From Bondarzewia mesenterica (Eukaryota > Basidiomycota > Agaricomycetes > Russulales > Bondarzewiaceae): a stretch of 34,017 nucleotides of DNA. The stretch's first letter is position 1, and every line of letters begins with the position of its first letter. Where the stretch lies: the NCBI GenBank assembly GCA_004802705.1, contig SGPL01000365.1, forward strand, positions 1 to 34,017. Reading direction: 5' to 3'. Both the position numbers and the translations under genes were made by a program. Below are positions 1 through 11,099 of this stretch, one piece after another. The notes under the pieces are model-generated. The model searched no databases. It was not told the origin of the DNA and worked only from the letters and a program-made list of their open reading frames with translations.

Positions 1-608
1 ACTCAGGCAACAGACAGCCGGATTGCCCTCAGTTCTCACCTAATGATGCTGTCTGATCTCTCTCACGAGAACACTGCAAGGTCAATGACGAGATCTAAGG
101 ACATCCCGCTCAGACGACGGTCGAGCGATATGGCAATTTCGGATCCCACAGACCTCCGAGCCCAATCTGGAAGAGCTCAGGGCGGCGATTTCCGTAGATC
201 CCTGTCTGACTGCCAAAAAGAGATCGGTGCCGAATGGCGGTGTAGATAGACATAGATAGACATAGATTTTTGATCTAGGAAATGAGCAATTTGCTATGAC
301 GGTCTATGTGGATCTATGACTTTGACAAGCTAGACGGTCATAGACCCAAATAGATCTACCTACGTGCGATTTTGACTGGGCTTCAAGCTTCAAGCCTGCA
401 ACGCGCGGATTTCACTACAGCGCATTGGCAGAATTTCCTACGTTTCTAGCTTTCTTTTGTGCTTTAGAATAGTCTCTGCGGAAACGATAAGTTTCAGATT
501 CAGACCTGGACCAGAACATACCTCGACGATCACATGACGTAGGACGATATCTCGACTGTCGGCATTGAAGTCGATCATCCTCGTGCTTGCCCTCAAACCC
601 GTTCCACA
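1..608. other. Gene-free left edge, upstream of the GH3 gene
   Basis: No coding pattern is convincing here. The short frames at 43-249 and 415-609 show no recognisable motif. The stretch holds a tagat/agaca-rich tandem and inverted repeat (about 243-362) and the presumed promoter and 5' leader of the glycosidase gene. I see no clear TATA box close to the ATG at 609. Confidence 0.5.
243..362. repeat. Short tandem and inverted repeats with CATAGA/TCTATG units
   Basis: A 10-bp unit, TAGACATAGA-like, is repeated from 243 to 267. It is followed by GGTCTATG at 301-308, GATCTATG at 311-318 and the inverted copy CATAGACC at 339-346. The ends (GTAGATA... and ...AGATCTAC) are loosely inverted. It could be a degenerate miniature inverted-repeat element or simple low-complexity DNA. 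No target-site duplication was established. Confidence 0.35.
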
Positions 609-3600
609 ATGAGAGCGGCTGCCATTCCCTCTCTTCTCAGTGCCCTGTGTGCCCTGGCGCAGACCAGTTTCTTATCATCAGCTTCTCTGTCTGATGGCGC
701 CACCGCACCTACCTCTAGCACTGGTGATGACACTTCCGCAGCACCGATGGCAGTCGTGTCTTCGAGCTCTGTCCTTCCGTCGATTCCGTCTACTTTCTCT
801 AGTAACACCAATTCTGTCTTTTTTTTCTACGGAATCCTCACTCACTTTGACCGACACTTCCTCTCCCTCTTCTGCGATACCATCCTCAGCGCTGGCTCTG
901 ACGTCATCGTCTTCCACGCCGGCATCGTCGTCCTCTATGGCCGAACCACTTCTCGAGACCGGCGTGTCTCACCCTCCCATTTCTTCTTATACTTTCTCTG
1001 ATATCCCTTCACCTTCCTCTGATGCTTCTATACCTGGAGTTTACCCATTTGCATCACCAAAGTGCCCTCCTTCGATTCATGACAGTCCGTCTGTTGTCCC
1101 AGATTTCTCTTCGGCTTGGGAAGATGCGTATGCCAAGGCAAAGAAATTGGTAGGTGGTCTTTTCAATGAATTCGCGCAAATTAACGTCTCGAGAGCACGC
1201 CGGGACTATCAAGGACTCGTTCCTTGGCAGAACGCGTCTTTGTCTCGGATGGGAAATAGTTTCTCTCTGAATTTTCATCGCCGATATTATCTATGCTGAG
1301 AACCATGAACAGATCGCCAACTTTACTCTGCCGGAAAAGGTTACCGTGGGCACCGGTGTCGGTTGGGGAAACGGCCGCTGCGTTGGTAACATTCCTCCCA
1401 TAGGTGATTGGCCTGGCCTCTGTTTGCAGGACTCTCCTCTCGGTGTTCGATACACAGGTATCGCATAAAGTTCACAATGTATCAATGAAGATAGGACTTA
1501 TCTCGGCTAGATCACATCACCGCTTTCCCTGCGGGAATCAATACCGCTGCTACGTACGTATTACCGTTCCGATATTTACACTGCACTCATAGCTACCTTC
1601 ATATTACAGATGGAATCGCAAGCTCATGCGCCTCCGTGGTCTTGCCATGGGTCATGAGTTCAAGGGAAAAGGCGTCAATGTCGCCTTAGGCCCCATGATG
1701 AACTTGGGGCGCATCGCTCAAGGCGGACGCAATTGGGAAGGCTTTGGCGCGGACCCGTATCTCAGTGGGGAAACTGCATATGAGACCATTTTGGGCATAC
1801 AGTCTGCTGGCGTGCAAGCCTGCGCCAAACATTACATTAACAAGTATGCGCCACCAAATCTCTAGCTGGTCCGCCTGTAATTCATGATGTTCGTGCAGCG
1901 AGCAGGAGAACATGCGAATGCAGGAGAGCTCCAATGTTGACGATAGGACTACCCACGAACTGTATGCCGCACCATTCTTGCGCAGTGTAATGGCGGGGGT
2001 TGCGAGCATTATGTGCAGTTATAGTCAGTCCTCTCATCCCAAAATTGAAAGGAAAGCCACTGACTTGGAGCACAGATCTCATCAACGACACATATACTTG
2101 TGAGAACGATCATACCCTCAACCATGTCCTGAAAGAGGAAATCGGATTCCAAGGATGTAAAAATATCTGCTTCTTCAGTTACATGACATAGATCTGACAA
2201 CCTTCGCAGATGTGATGTCCGACTGGGCAGCAACGCACACCACTATATCCGCAATTGTAGGCCTTGACATGACGATGCCCGGTGATCTGAACCTGGAAGG
2301 CGGGAATCTTTCCTACTTTGGTGCCAACCTAACTGATTATGTTCTCAACAACACCATCCCGGAGTCGCGCGTGAACGACATGGCGACCCGTATTTTGGCG
2401 GCTTGGTATCTGCTAGAGCAAGACTCGCCCGACTACCCTACGGTCAATTTCAATTCGTTCTTCCCTCTAGATGAAGCCACGAATGAACACATCGACGTCC
2501 AGAACGACCATGCCGATCTCGTGCGCAAGATCGGCGCTGCTAGCACGGTCCTGTTGAAGAACATCAAGAAAGCGTTGCCATTGAAGAAGCCGCACAGTTT
2601 GGTCTTGGTCGGTGAGCAATACATTGACCGTTTATCGACCGCCGGATGCTATCTATTTTGTGTGTGTGTGTTTAGGTTCTGATGCTGGTCCTGGTGTTGG
2701 CTTGGGCCCGAACACTTTCCAAGATCAGGGCGGCGTCAACGGTATTCTGGGGATGGGCTGGGGATCTGGGTGAGTCCGTGTCGTTCCCATTGGGCTGGGA
2801 TTTCCTGATTATTTGTGACCTGTAGGTCTGCTAACTACACATACCTCGTTTCTGTAAGTTCTTCATTAGCAGTCCTCAAAGATTGACTGTCGATGCTGAT
2901 CAACGTTTCTTTGAATTCTTCCTGTTGCCTTTTTTTTTTGTCCTTTCTTCTTAGCCACTTGAGGCCATTCAGCATCGTTCTAGGAAGGATCGCACTTCGC
3001 TTTCATGGTTCTTGGGCGATTGGGATTTGACTGGTGCTAGCCAAGCTGTCCTACAGAAAGATGTTGCTATGGTCTTTGTGCAGTCTGATTCGGGCGAGAA
3101 TTACATCACGGTTGACGGGAACTCGGGCGATAGGTAACTCATTCGTCCTCACGAGCGTACACTGAAGATCTCTTTTTTATGCTGTATCTTACCTGCAGAA
3201 AGAATCTCACTGCCTGGAATAACGGGGACAGCCTCATCCTCGCCGTCGCTGCTCAGAACAATAACACAATTGTTGTTACGCATTCGGTCGGACCTCTGAT
3301 CATCGAACCGTGGATCGAGCACCCGAATATCACAGCAGTCGTTTGGGCTGGTGTCTCAGGCATCGAGACTGGCAATGCTCTCGCAGACGTGTTATATGGC
3401 CATTGGAACCCGTCTGGTCGCCTTCCGTACACCATTGCGAAGAGTCCTGAGGACTATCCTGCCCAGCTTGTTCCTGGCGGAAGCGGCGACGAAGTATTGA
3501 ATATCACGTACACGGAAGGGTATATTGATCTCTTCACTTTGGCGGAATCGAAACTGACTTGGTGTGAATGTCGAACAGGCTTTTCATCGATTATAGACAT

Positions 3601-4236
3601 TTCGACGCGGTAAGTCATTGCCTAAGTACCGGAATGCCGGAGTCATGTCTTCACGCACTTCCGTCTTGTTCTCAGAGAAATATTACCCCTCGTTTTGAAT
3701 TCGGCTTCGGACTCAGCTATACCAAGTTCGAGTACTCAAACCTCAATGTCACAGAGATCGACACTGGCGACAATGCAAACAGGGAGCTGGAGAGAAAGTG
3801 GGAAAGGAGCAAACCGAGTCCTCATGGGATCGGTTCTTCCACCGCACTTTGGTTACATCGCCCTGCCTACAATGTCACGTTTGACATCAAGAACGTCGGA
3901 GATGTCTATGGTGGCGATGTGAGTATATAATTTCGCCCTTTTCTTACTGCTTACTCCCGACTGACTGAAACTTTGGCTCTTCGGATTTAGATTCCTCAGC
4001 TCTATATCCATCATCCTCCCTCTGCACAGGAACCTCCGTCGCTTTTGCGTGGATTCACGCACATCGAGTTGAATCCATGCGAAAAGAAGCGGGTTTCCCT
4101 CACACTGTCGAGGTACGATCTGTCCGTCTGGGACGTCGTGTCACAGTCATGGCGTCGACCGGAAGGCACGATCAGGCTGACCGTAGGGGCAAGTAGTCGA
4201 GACTCGAGGCTAAATGAAACGATCGAGGCTTGTTGA
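609..4236 (+). CDS. Secreted GH3 beta-glucosidase
   Basis: Glycoside hydrolase family 3, which cleaves terminal beta-glucosyl residues from cello-oligosaccharides outside the cell. My model has 15 exons: 609-801, 890-1149, 1313-1457, 1511-1553, 1610-1843, 1899-2023, 2076-2156, 2210-2611, 2676-2769, 2826-2853, 2955-3133, 3199-3519, 3579-3609, 3676-3918, 3991-4236. They sum to exactly 875 codons (874 aa). A signal peptide ([19 protein letters not shown]) is followed by a Ser/Thr-rich stretch of about 100 residues, then the GH3 barrel ([44 protein letters not shown]). The nucleophile motif VMSDW puts the catalytic Asp at about residue 365. The C-terminal part has [12 protein letters not shown] and a fibronectin-III-like domain ending in [19 protein letters not shown]. 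There is no CBM1. The 88-nt intron 802-889 (GTAACA...CTCAG) restores frame in the Ser-rich part without invoking a frameshift. Confidence 0.95.
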
Positions 4237-4924
4237 GCTGCGCATGTGGACCTTCTTGACTCTTTGGACTTCTAAGCCATCCACCTTGGAGATTGACGTT
4301 ATGAGGACAGTGACTTTTGATGACAGACGATGACTCTCACAGATACAGCACATACTACTCGGATACTCGGACTATACCACAGTGTATGTCTTTACTTAGA
4401 GACCATTAACGTAGATTGTATCCCCAGACTCTCAGACACTCACATCTCTCGCTGTAACTTTTCAATCCCCCATGACATTTACTTTTACTGCAGCTTATAA
4501 TTACTCTTCGCATTCGCCCTAACTATGACAATCTGTCTGATTGATAATCTCGCCAGTTTAACTTGCTTTTGATTTGAAAACTAGGGTCTCCCGGAGGTAA
4601 CCGGACACAAAAGCCTGACGAGAACTTCAGTGAGAAGTAAGTGAAGGAGTGAAGGAAATCACAGGAGTGGAACTAATGAGTCCAATACAAATCTATCACG
4701 GCAACCATTGACGTAGATATCCGCTTGGTATAATAGAGTGCTTAAGATCTGTCCCGACAAATAAAAGTAAAGTTATTGGCAGTGAGGGAATTCTGTACTC
4801 AAGGTCGAATGCCATTGAAAATACGAATGGGTAAAGGAAATCAAAATGCACATCACGACTTAGGAGTTTGGCTGTCAATTACGAGGTCAGTGCGTATGCA
4901 GTCAAGTCTTTGTGAGAATAATAC
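4237..4924. other. Convergent intergenic region
   Basis: This lies between the stop codons of the GH3 gene (+) and the secreted-protein gene (-). It is AT-leaning with an AATAAA-like site near 4760. No frame here resembles a protein; it presumably holds both 3' UTRs. Confidence 0.5.
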
Positions 4925-7225
4925 TTACTCAGAAGCCTTGACAGTCTCAGCAGTCAAGGACGAGGCAGGCGGGGCAGCAATGGGACAGCTGAAGACGACC
5001 CGTTTCCGCTGGACCGCAGAGCGCTCCCTCTTCCGTTTCATCATGCTTGTGCTCGTCGACTTCGATATGGAAGTCGAGGCGATAGCTGAGGCAGGTCGTT
5101 GCGTGGAAGATTTCGCTGAGCTGGACTTGCTGGTGGAGCTTGAATTCTTCGCGGCATTAAAACATTTCTGTGGTGGTGAATTTACGCTTTTAAATATTCC
5201 ATACTATTTGGGCCAAGCTCTTACCTGGAATACCTGAAAGTCCTTGTTAAACAGTGTGACCTGAGTGGATGAGTCGAAGAGACCGAAGAACGAGCCCTGG
5301 GCGCCCGCATTCACGTCGAGTCCGGTACTGATATCGACGCAACCTTGAGCCGACGCATTGACAGAATTACCTCTGGAAGTCGGAGCACTTGCATCAAGTT
5401 GGGCTGTGCCGGTAAGATCCAAGGTGGCGGACGTGTCTAGGTCGAGGAAGACAGTTGCAGATGCGACATTCCCGAGGAAGCTAAGTCCAACATCAATCTG
5501 CATGGGAAATGTTGGAGGGCATAACATATGATGATTCGAGAACAACTTGCAGTCGGGATGATGTGAGCCTCTAATTTAGCATCGCCATTGAATGAGTTGC
5601 TTGCAGAAATACTAAGATCTAATGACGATATGGGAACGCGTGTTGGTGCTTGTGAGATCCAGCTCAACGCGAGCAAACGCGAGCACGTACTATTGTCCGC
5701 TGGAGCGTAGACGCCAGTGCTGTTACCTTGACCTGGTGGGAAGACCAATTTCGCGTTGCTAATTGTGTAGGCGAGGTCAACTTTCATATCGACATCAATG
5801 TTGAGGTCGGCAGTGGCCTGGGCGTTGATCTTGAATGAGGGGCCAACGGTGAAGATTCTAATCAGGTAGAAAGGTATATTAAAGGTCTGATACAACAAGA
5901 AAAAAAAGAAAATTACCCAGCAATGTCCAGTCCAGGAATACCCAACTCAAAGATTTGAATTTTCCCCGAGTCGATATGCCCATCCGCATTTGCATGTACG
6001 TCCAAGACACCATCCAAGTTGGCATTAAGTCCTATCATGGCATTGTCCTACTTGGAACCCAACTGCGACAGAAGTATAAATGAACGTACCTGCGAATAAG
6101 GCAAAATGGGAGACCGACGGAGGAACAAATGTACCAGCAACTGCTACTCCCAAGTCTACTACGGCATGTACCTTAGCATCAACATCGACACTGACAGACG
6201 CATCGAAGGCTACGGGATTGAACTCGTCTGCAGGGCAGCTGACACTGGCATTGAACAGGTTCGCAGATTTGTCGACATCGAGTGGGGGAAGCGTTGCGTC
6301 GAGCGTCTTATTGAAACCAGTTGAACCTGTATGCAAAGAAATTAAGAAGTGTCGAGCCAAAAGCATAACGGACCCAAGAGACATTTTACGCACTCTTGAC
6401 ACTATTGACCGCATTTTTGAAAGCATCTGCGACTGAGCTTAAAAATCCACGAGGACGCTGATTTCCTGAAATAAAAGAGCGAATATGATGGTACTCGCGA
6501 GTTTGGGGAGTTGTCCCGGAACTATTGGACGTCGTTCCTTGGATCGCAAAAGACACATTCCCGTTCCTAAAGAAAAAAGAAAAGCGATACATTTTGGAGT
6601 AATCAAACGGTCTCTGTCAATACACCCACTGGTTAGGCCCGATACCAGAAAAGTCATTGTCTATCGTGAGAGCTTGGACTTCCGGAGTCTCCGCTCGACT
6701 AAAGAGATCTCGTCTGACGGAAGCAGGTATAGACTGGTCTTCCGAAACCCACTGCCTGGCGACTCTCGCGAATGGCATTTTGGCGCACTGCAGACGATGT
6801 TATCACTCATAAAACCATGACAAGGTGGTGAAAAAACATGCATTTTCAGGCAAACGGACGATCGTATTTTGTGCGCTATTCTCGAAGAGATGGTTGCATC
6901 CTGAATCCTGGTGCATACAGACGAGACGGATGTTCTGTGTCATAGCATTAGCATCACAGTTAAGAATATGCCAGCCTGCGGCTTCTGTTATATCTGAAAT
7001 AGCTGCGCTTGAACCCCACTGAGAAGCATGTCAATCGCATTAGGGATGCAAAAGAGAATAGGATTGGGCGCACGATCTTCAAGCTCGCAGAAGAACCACC
7101 TTCGACGAAAGATCATAAGTGCATTGTCCTTGCAGACAGGGAACGTTCCAGTCNTTTTGGGCGATCGCTTTTGCTCCAAAAAAGATCACGGAGAAGATGG
7201 CGTTGAGAGCAGAGTATGCGCGCAT
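4925..7225 (-). CDS. Secreted Ala/Asn-rich basidiomycete protein (DUF7223-like), one apparent frameshift
   Basis: Function unknown. It resembles a protein type I recall from mushroom fungi that begins with a signal peptide then DWxxPCxxGxCxYDL; the DUF7223 label is from memory. Exons, in coding order: 7074-7225, 6842-7018, 6630-6787, 6394-6566, 6090-6326, 5917-6031, 5551-5857, 5225-5497, 4925-5167. The start is MRAYSALNAIFSVIFFGAKA, a good signal peptide. Landmarks are GSLKI-like ASLKI, AAGWHILNCDANA, FARVARQWVSEDQSIPAS, LPPLDVDKSANLFNASVSC, GIPGLDIAGIFTVGPSF, AGAQGSFFGLFDSSTQVTLF and a final KCFN followed by a Ser/Lys-rich tail. Two introns start with GC (6788-6841, 5498-5550). Reading breaks once, near 7099-7105, where one base seems missing; an N sits at 7154. 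With that base the exons sum to 612 codons. 5649-5690 could be a 42-nt in-frame mini-intron. Confidence 0.82.
5498..5550 (-). other. GC-AG intron in the secreted-protein gene
   Basis: On the coding strand the intron reads GCAAGTTGTT...CCATGCAG, 53 nt. GCAAGT is the consensus donor for the GC-AG class. It joins HIIPT to IDVGLSFLG, the order expected in this protein type. No GT donor nearby gives that junction. Confidence 0.75.
6788..6841 (-). other. GC-AG intron in the secreted-protein gene
   Basis: The intron is GCATGTTTTT...GTCTGCAG, 54 nt. It joins IVRLPEN to CAKMPFARVARQW in phase 0. Without splicing the frame stops soon after, at a TGA inside the intron. Confidence 0.65.
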
Positions 7226-7387
7226 GTTTAGCGGCCGAAAGTAATGAAAGAAAATGAATGACAAGATTTCAAGAAAGGGCCGACCTAAGCAGCAAGAGAA
7301 CGAAGAGAGAAAGCAAAATGACCCGAAGGCCGCGGCGGAGGAGAAGAATANAGAGATGCAAGGACATACTCTGGACGATATTAGATG

Positions 7388-7394
7388 TTATATA
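7388..7394 (-). promoter_or_regulatory. TATA-like element
   Basis: TATATAA on the minus strand, about 163 nt upstream of the ATG at 7225 of the secreted-protein gene. The spacing is plausible only if the 5' leader is about 130 nt. Sequence match only. Confidence 0.35.
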
Positions 7395-8294
7395 GAGTAG
7401 TGCCGCATGGCTGGAAGAGTGTGTAGCAATTGGTCGCCCGCCCCGCGTGTAGCCTGACGACCGAGATTGCCAAGCCTGATGATCAGAAATCCACGGCGCG
7501 GGACCAAAGCAATTTAACGCCGGGGGATGAGGCAATGAAACCTCCCCCATTCGAGATAGAATCTCAGAACAATCCTGTTGCGAAGATCAAAAGCATGGCT
7601 AAGTGCGTTCCTGCTGTAATTTTGAGTCCGCTAACACTTGACGCTCGGTATTCCATTGATAGTCAGAGACAAAATTGCGAGTACAGACACCTATTATGGA
7701 TCTGTAGATAAAGGGTCTTGACAAAGGCCATAGCTTCAAAAACATGCCAAGCAAGTTGTTGAAGTTCGAGGGCAAGTATATCGCCCATCAGCAGTCACGG
7801 ACAGCATGGATCGTTACGATAGAAATGAGGTTCCTGGAGAAACACATCATGCAGGGTTACCGACGCACTAGTCGTTCCAGCTCCCGTGTTTGTTCCCATA
7901 GTCCATACGATAAATAGCCATTCAATCGTGCATTTGCAGGTCGATCGAGTTCATACTGGTAGTAAAGACTGGTAAGTTACTATCGCAAAAAAATCGGCGT
8001 CGAGTCCCATCGCGGAGTCTAAATTACGATCGGTGCATGGGGTTTTCTTTTTATGACCGTCAGCTCATGCAGCTGGTTTTTAGCGTGTTGAAGCTGTGTT
8101 GCACACAGCAGGCACGCCCAGACACGACCATGCTGTGGTTTTTCGCTAGTCGGCGTTTGTCGACGCCATTCAAATCTGAAGGACAGTTTATTCCAAGTTC
8201 ATACACTGTTTCGCCTCTTCTCGCCACACTCTCAGATCTCAGTAACTCGTTGCGTCACGCGCGCGGGCAGTGCGCCCCTTATAAGTTATTAAAT

Positions 8295-8323
8295 AAAGCA
8301 GAACGACTTGTCTTCTGCTTTTT
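8295..8323. other. 9-bp hairpin followed by T run
   Basis: AAAGCAGAA (8295-8303) pairs perfectly with TTCTGCTTT (8313-8321) across a 9-nt loop, and the T run extends to 8323. It resembles a terminator-like RNA structure or a Pol III stop. No neighbouring RNA gene was recognised. Confidence 0.35.
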
Positions 8324-8800
8324 CGTAAGTTCTGTCTGTGGGAGATAAGTGTGCCCCTGCCTGCCACCCAGGCAAACCGGATTCGACAGATAGTGATTAT
8401 CACCTTTTGAAAGTAAATGCTGATAAAACCAGGTCCAATCTTTCAAGGTCGCTGGCAGCTGTGTATATTCCCGACTTAAAACTGATATAGGATCGCCGGA
8501 GCAATTGCTTTGCGTCCTGGGACAAATTCTTTGAATGCAGTAACGCGAAGTGCCACCTTCAACTCATGCCATTGGCAGACACGAAAGGTATTAGCAAGCG
8601 GAGATTCATGGATCATTGCCCTAAAATCACTCATGCAAGACCAGTCACAATAATCACCACGCAGAATAAGTTTTTTTGTGGGAAAAGACAAATATAGCTG
8701 ACCAACATTTGACAGATCCAGAAAGCGGAACTAGAGTTGATTGTTCTCATCCATTTCAGATGTACAAGAAGAAAGAATGATTACAGACATCATCGACGTC

Positions 8801-11025
8801 TTAATCCACCACAGAACGAATTAAGGTTTCCACTGTGAGCGACCGGGACCGAATCTGACACCTGAATGGGGCAGGATAGCTACGATCGTTGAAGTGACAA
8901 TAGAATCGCCCTCATGAGACAATCAACGAGAACATGAGAAGATGGTTTGAACTTACGAGACAAGACCAGACGAGTATTCCTCGGCCGGTTCGATCAACTT
9001 TCCGTCGTCATCGACGGCCTTCGAGATATCGAACGTTGCGAGCACGGACGCGATGGTAATCCAGATCGATGCGCGTGCGATGAACCGACCAGGACATACC
9101 CGCCGACCAAAGCCGAAGGCCGCATCCGGAAATTTATTAGCAGAGGGACCGAGGAAACGTTCGGGCTTGAAGCTCGCAGCATCAGGAAAGATGGATTCAT
9201 CATGCAACATGGCCCTGTGGTGATAAAAATACGCACTGTTGATGTACTATCGAAAAACGAATGGATGATGGGATAGGTCTTACCAGGAGTTTCCGATAAT
9301 CAACGAGCCTGCAGGAATATGGTAACCTTCGTATATATCGTCAGAGACCACTCGATGAGGAACACCTACAGGGGCAATGAATATGCAAAACCATCCGTAT
9401 TTTGTTGAGACTTACCCAGAGGGGCAACTGGGTGCCATCTCAGAACTTCTTTCATCAGAGCAGTAGTATATGGAAGCGAGTCTTCGTCTGCGAACTCGGG
9501 CAGGCGGTCGTGGCCGATAATAGCGTCAATCTCGGCCTGCGCCTTTTTCTGAACTTCGGGATAGAGCACCATAGCTAGAAAGAATGTGAAGATGGCCGAG
9601 ACGGTCTGCCATTCAAGGGAAGAAGAAACCAGCTCAGTCATGATTCTGGTGGGAGTGATAAGCACTCAGTTACCGTGTCCACACCAGCTTCGAAGAAAAG
9701 AGAACATTCAGCATGCAAAATGAAGACATCATAGATCAGTCCGCGTACCGATATACATCGTCCCCGGTACGTGCTTGACGAGGTCTTCATCCAGCGAGTT
9801 TCGATCGTTCTCTAGTTGAGCTAGCATTGACGACACCACGGACGGTCTGGCAGTGCCATTTTCCTGTGTTGATCCATATCAAAAAAAATCACGACAGCAT
9901 ATGTACCTTAACAATGGGGTGTGCACGTACGACGGCTTCCTTCGCAGCGCGGTAAGGAGTCTCAATCAATTCTGTACAGTAAGGCACCCATTTCCTGGCC
10001 TCTTTTTGGAACGAGAAGCCGGGGAACCACGTAGGTACGTGTACCACTGTATGAATGATAATGAATACACCAAGGAGCAAGAACTTAGGAGACGCACAGA
10101 AGGGAAGTGCATCGAAAATACTCGCTTTGGCGGTACTGGCAAAAGCTATTGCTTGAAGTACCTTCTCTGCAGCATCGATGTACGGGTCATTGTAGGATTG
10201 AACTTCGATACCATAAGCCATCTCGAGTATAGTCTGGCCCGACATGCTATACCATGGATGTAGAGGAGATGTATGAATCATCACCTTAACCGTATCCATA
10301 AGACTTACTGCCTGATGTGCTCCATGAAATCCTGCGGTGTTTCCGAAAGTCTTCTCAAAAGGTCTTGAACTCCTTTCTCTTGAATGTCACGGTAATTTAA
10401 GGACGCAGAAGAATTGGAGTAGTGCTCGAAAGCCTTCCGCTGTTTCCTCCACGTTTGGCCATATGGCAACACAGGCATCCCCCAATCAAGAAGAAGACTG
10501 AAAATGCACTATAAGTCAAGATGCCGTAAAGAGAACAGAGGTCAATCCAAGAATGCTAACATTTTGGTGATGGCTACTAGCGCTGGCCTGAGCGATTTGA
10601 ATCAGAATATCCTCGCGATGGCACATTGACGACGTGCAGCATACCTGTCAGAGTACAGTGACGATCTCTTCTCAAGAAGATCGTTCGCAGCCTTCGCCGA
10701 ATTCAAGATGATGAAAGGAGTTCCGAGCGTGTCGACATGTATGATATCAGATCCTGAAAAACCGACAAGAACATTATGACGCGGCTGTCGTTAAATTGCT
10801 CACATCAGAAAGAACAGCGGGAGGGAGCGCACCACAATCTTTCCCCCATTTTCGATAGGTAACCCATTCGCCACTCTTTGGCATGTCGAGAAAATTACCT
10901 ATGATGGGGAGTCGCTTGGGGCCTGGAGGAAGTGGGTACACCGTCTTTGTACGCCACCGATACAAGAGAACAGTGAGACAGAAAACGAAAGAAAACGCGA
11001 GAAGATCAAAATAAGTGTTTGGCAT
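8801..11025 (-). CDS. Cytochrome P450 monooxygenase (CYP64-like)
   Basis: Membrane-anchored, heme-dependent monooxygenase; substrate unknown. Twelve exons, in coding order: 10833-11025, 10645-10753, 10561-10587, 10309-10497, 10098-10246, 9907-10046, 9749-9863, 9674-9687, 9416-9605, 9284-9365, 8957-9214, 8801-8879. They sum to 515 codons (514 aa), a normal P450 length. An N-terminal membrane helix (FDLLAFSFVFCLTVLLY) is followed by the proline hinge LPPGPKRLPIIGN. The I-helix AGVDTT is at 308-313, the ExxR pair is E365/R368 in EVLRWHP, PERF is at 420-423, and the heme loop FGFGRRVCPGR carries Cys443. All key residues are present, so it looks functional. The I-helix codons sit on a 14-nt exon (9674-9687). 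By motif style it belongs near the O-methylsterigmatocystin oxidoreductase-like P450s expanded in basidiomycetes. No other biosynthetic gene adjoins it. Confidence 0.96.
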
Positions 11026-11082
11026 AGGAACAGAAAGGGTGATTCAGAGTGCTTCCACAGGCCTCCTGGTAGGGTATGATCA

Positions 11083-11090
11083 GTATTTAA
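11083..11090 (-). promoter_or_regulatory. Possible core promoter of the P450 gene
   Basis: A TTTAAATA element on the minus strand lies about 60 nt upstream of the ATG at 11025. It is an AT-rich TATA-like match in a locally GC-balanced stretch; there is no further support. Confidence 0.3.
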
Positions 11091-11099
11091 AAGCCGGAG

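Larger units (their letters stand above)
7226..8800. other. Gene-free region of about 1.6 kb
   Basis: This lies between the start of the secreted-protein gene and the stop of the P450 gene, both on the minus strand. The open frames (7269-7550, 7430-7711, 8037-8348, 8476-8691) show no motif I recognise. It contains an N at 7351, a TATA-like element at 7388-7394 (minus strand) and a strong hairpin at 8295-8321. Confidence 0.5.

Noticed and set aside
819..826. T8 run as a frameshift in the GH3 gene
   Set aside because: An 88-nt intron at 802-889 with GTAACA donor and CTCAG acceptor gives the correct frame, and the whole gene then sums to 875 codons, so no error is needed.
6466..6494. Intron GTACCA...TTTCAG in the secreted-protein gene
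   Set aside because: Only 29 nt, too short to splice, and the frame is open through it.
7269..7550. Hydrophobic frame (MSLHL...LLLLRSAL) as a signal peptide
   Set aside because: It is out of frame with the secreted protein, whose own signal peptide starts at 7225; it probably lies in the 5' leader.
8037..8691. Open frames at 8037-8348 (+) and 8476-8691 (-)
   Set aside because: No motif, and the true P450 3' end (stop at 8801) accounts for the adjacent coding sequence.
4925..11025. Secondary-metabolite cluster around the P450
   Set aside because: Neighbours are a secreted unknown protein and a relic zinc finger; no synthase, terpene cyclase, transporter or tailoring enzyme is present.
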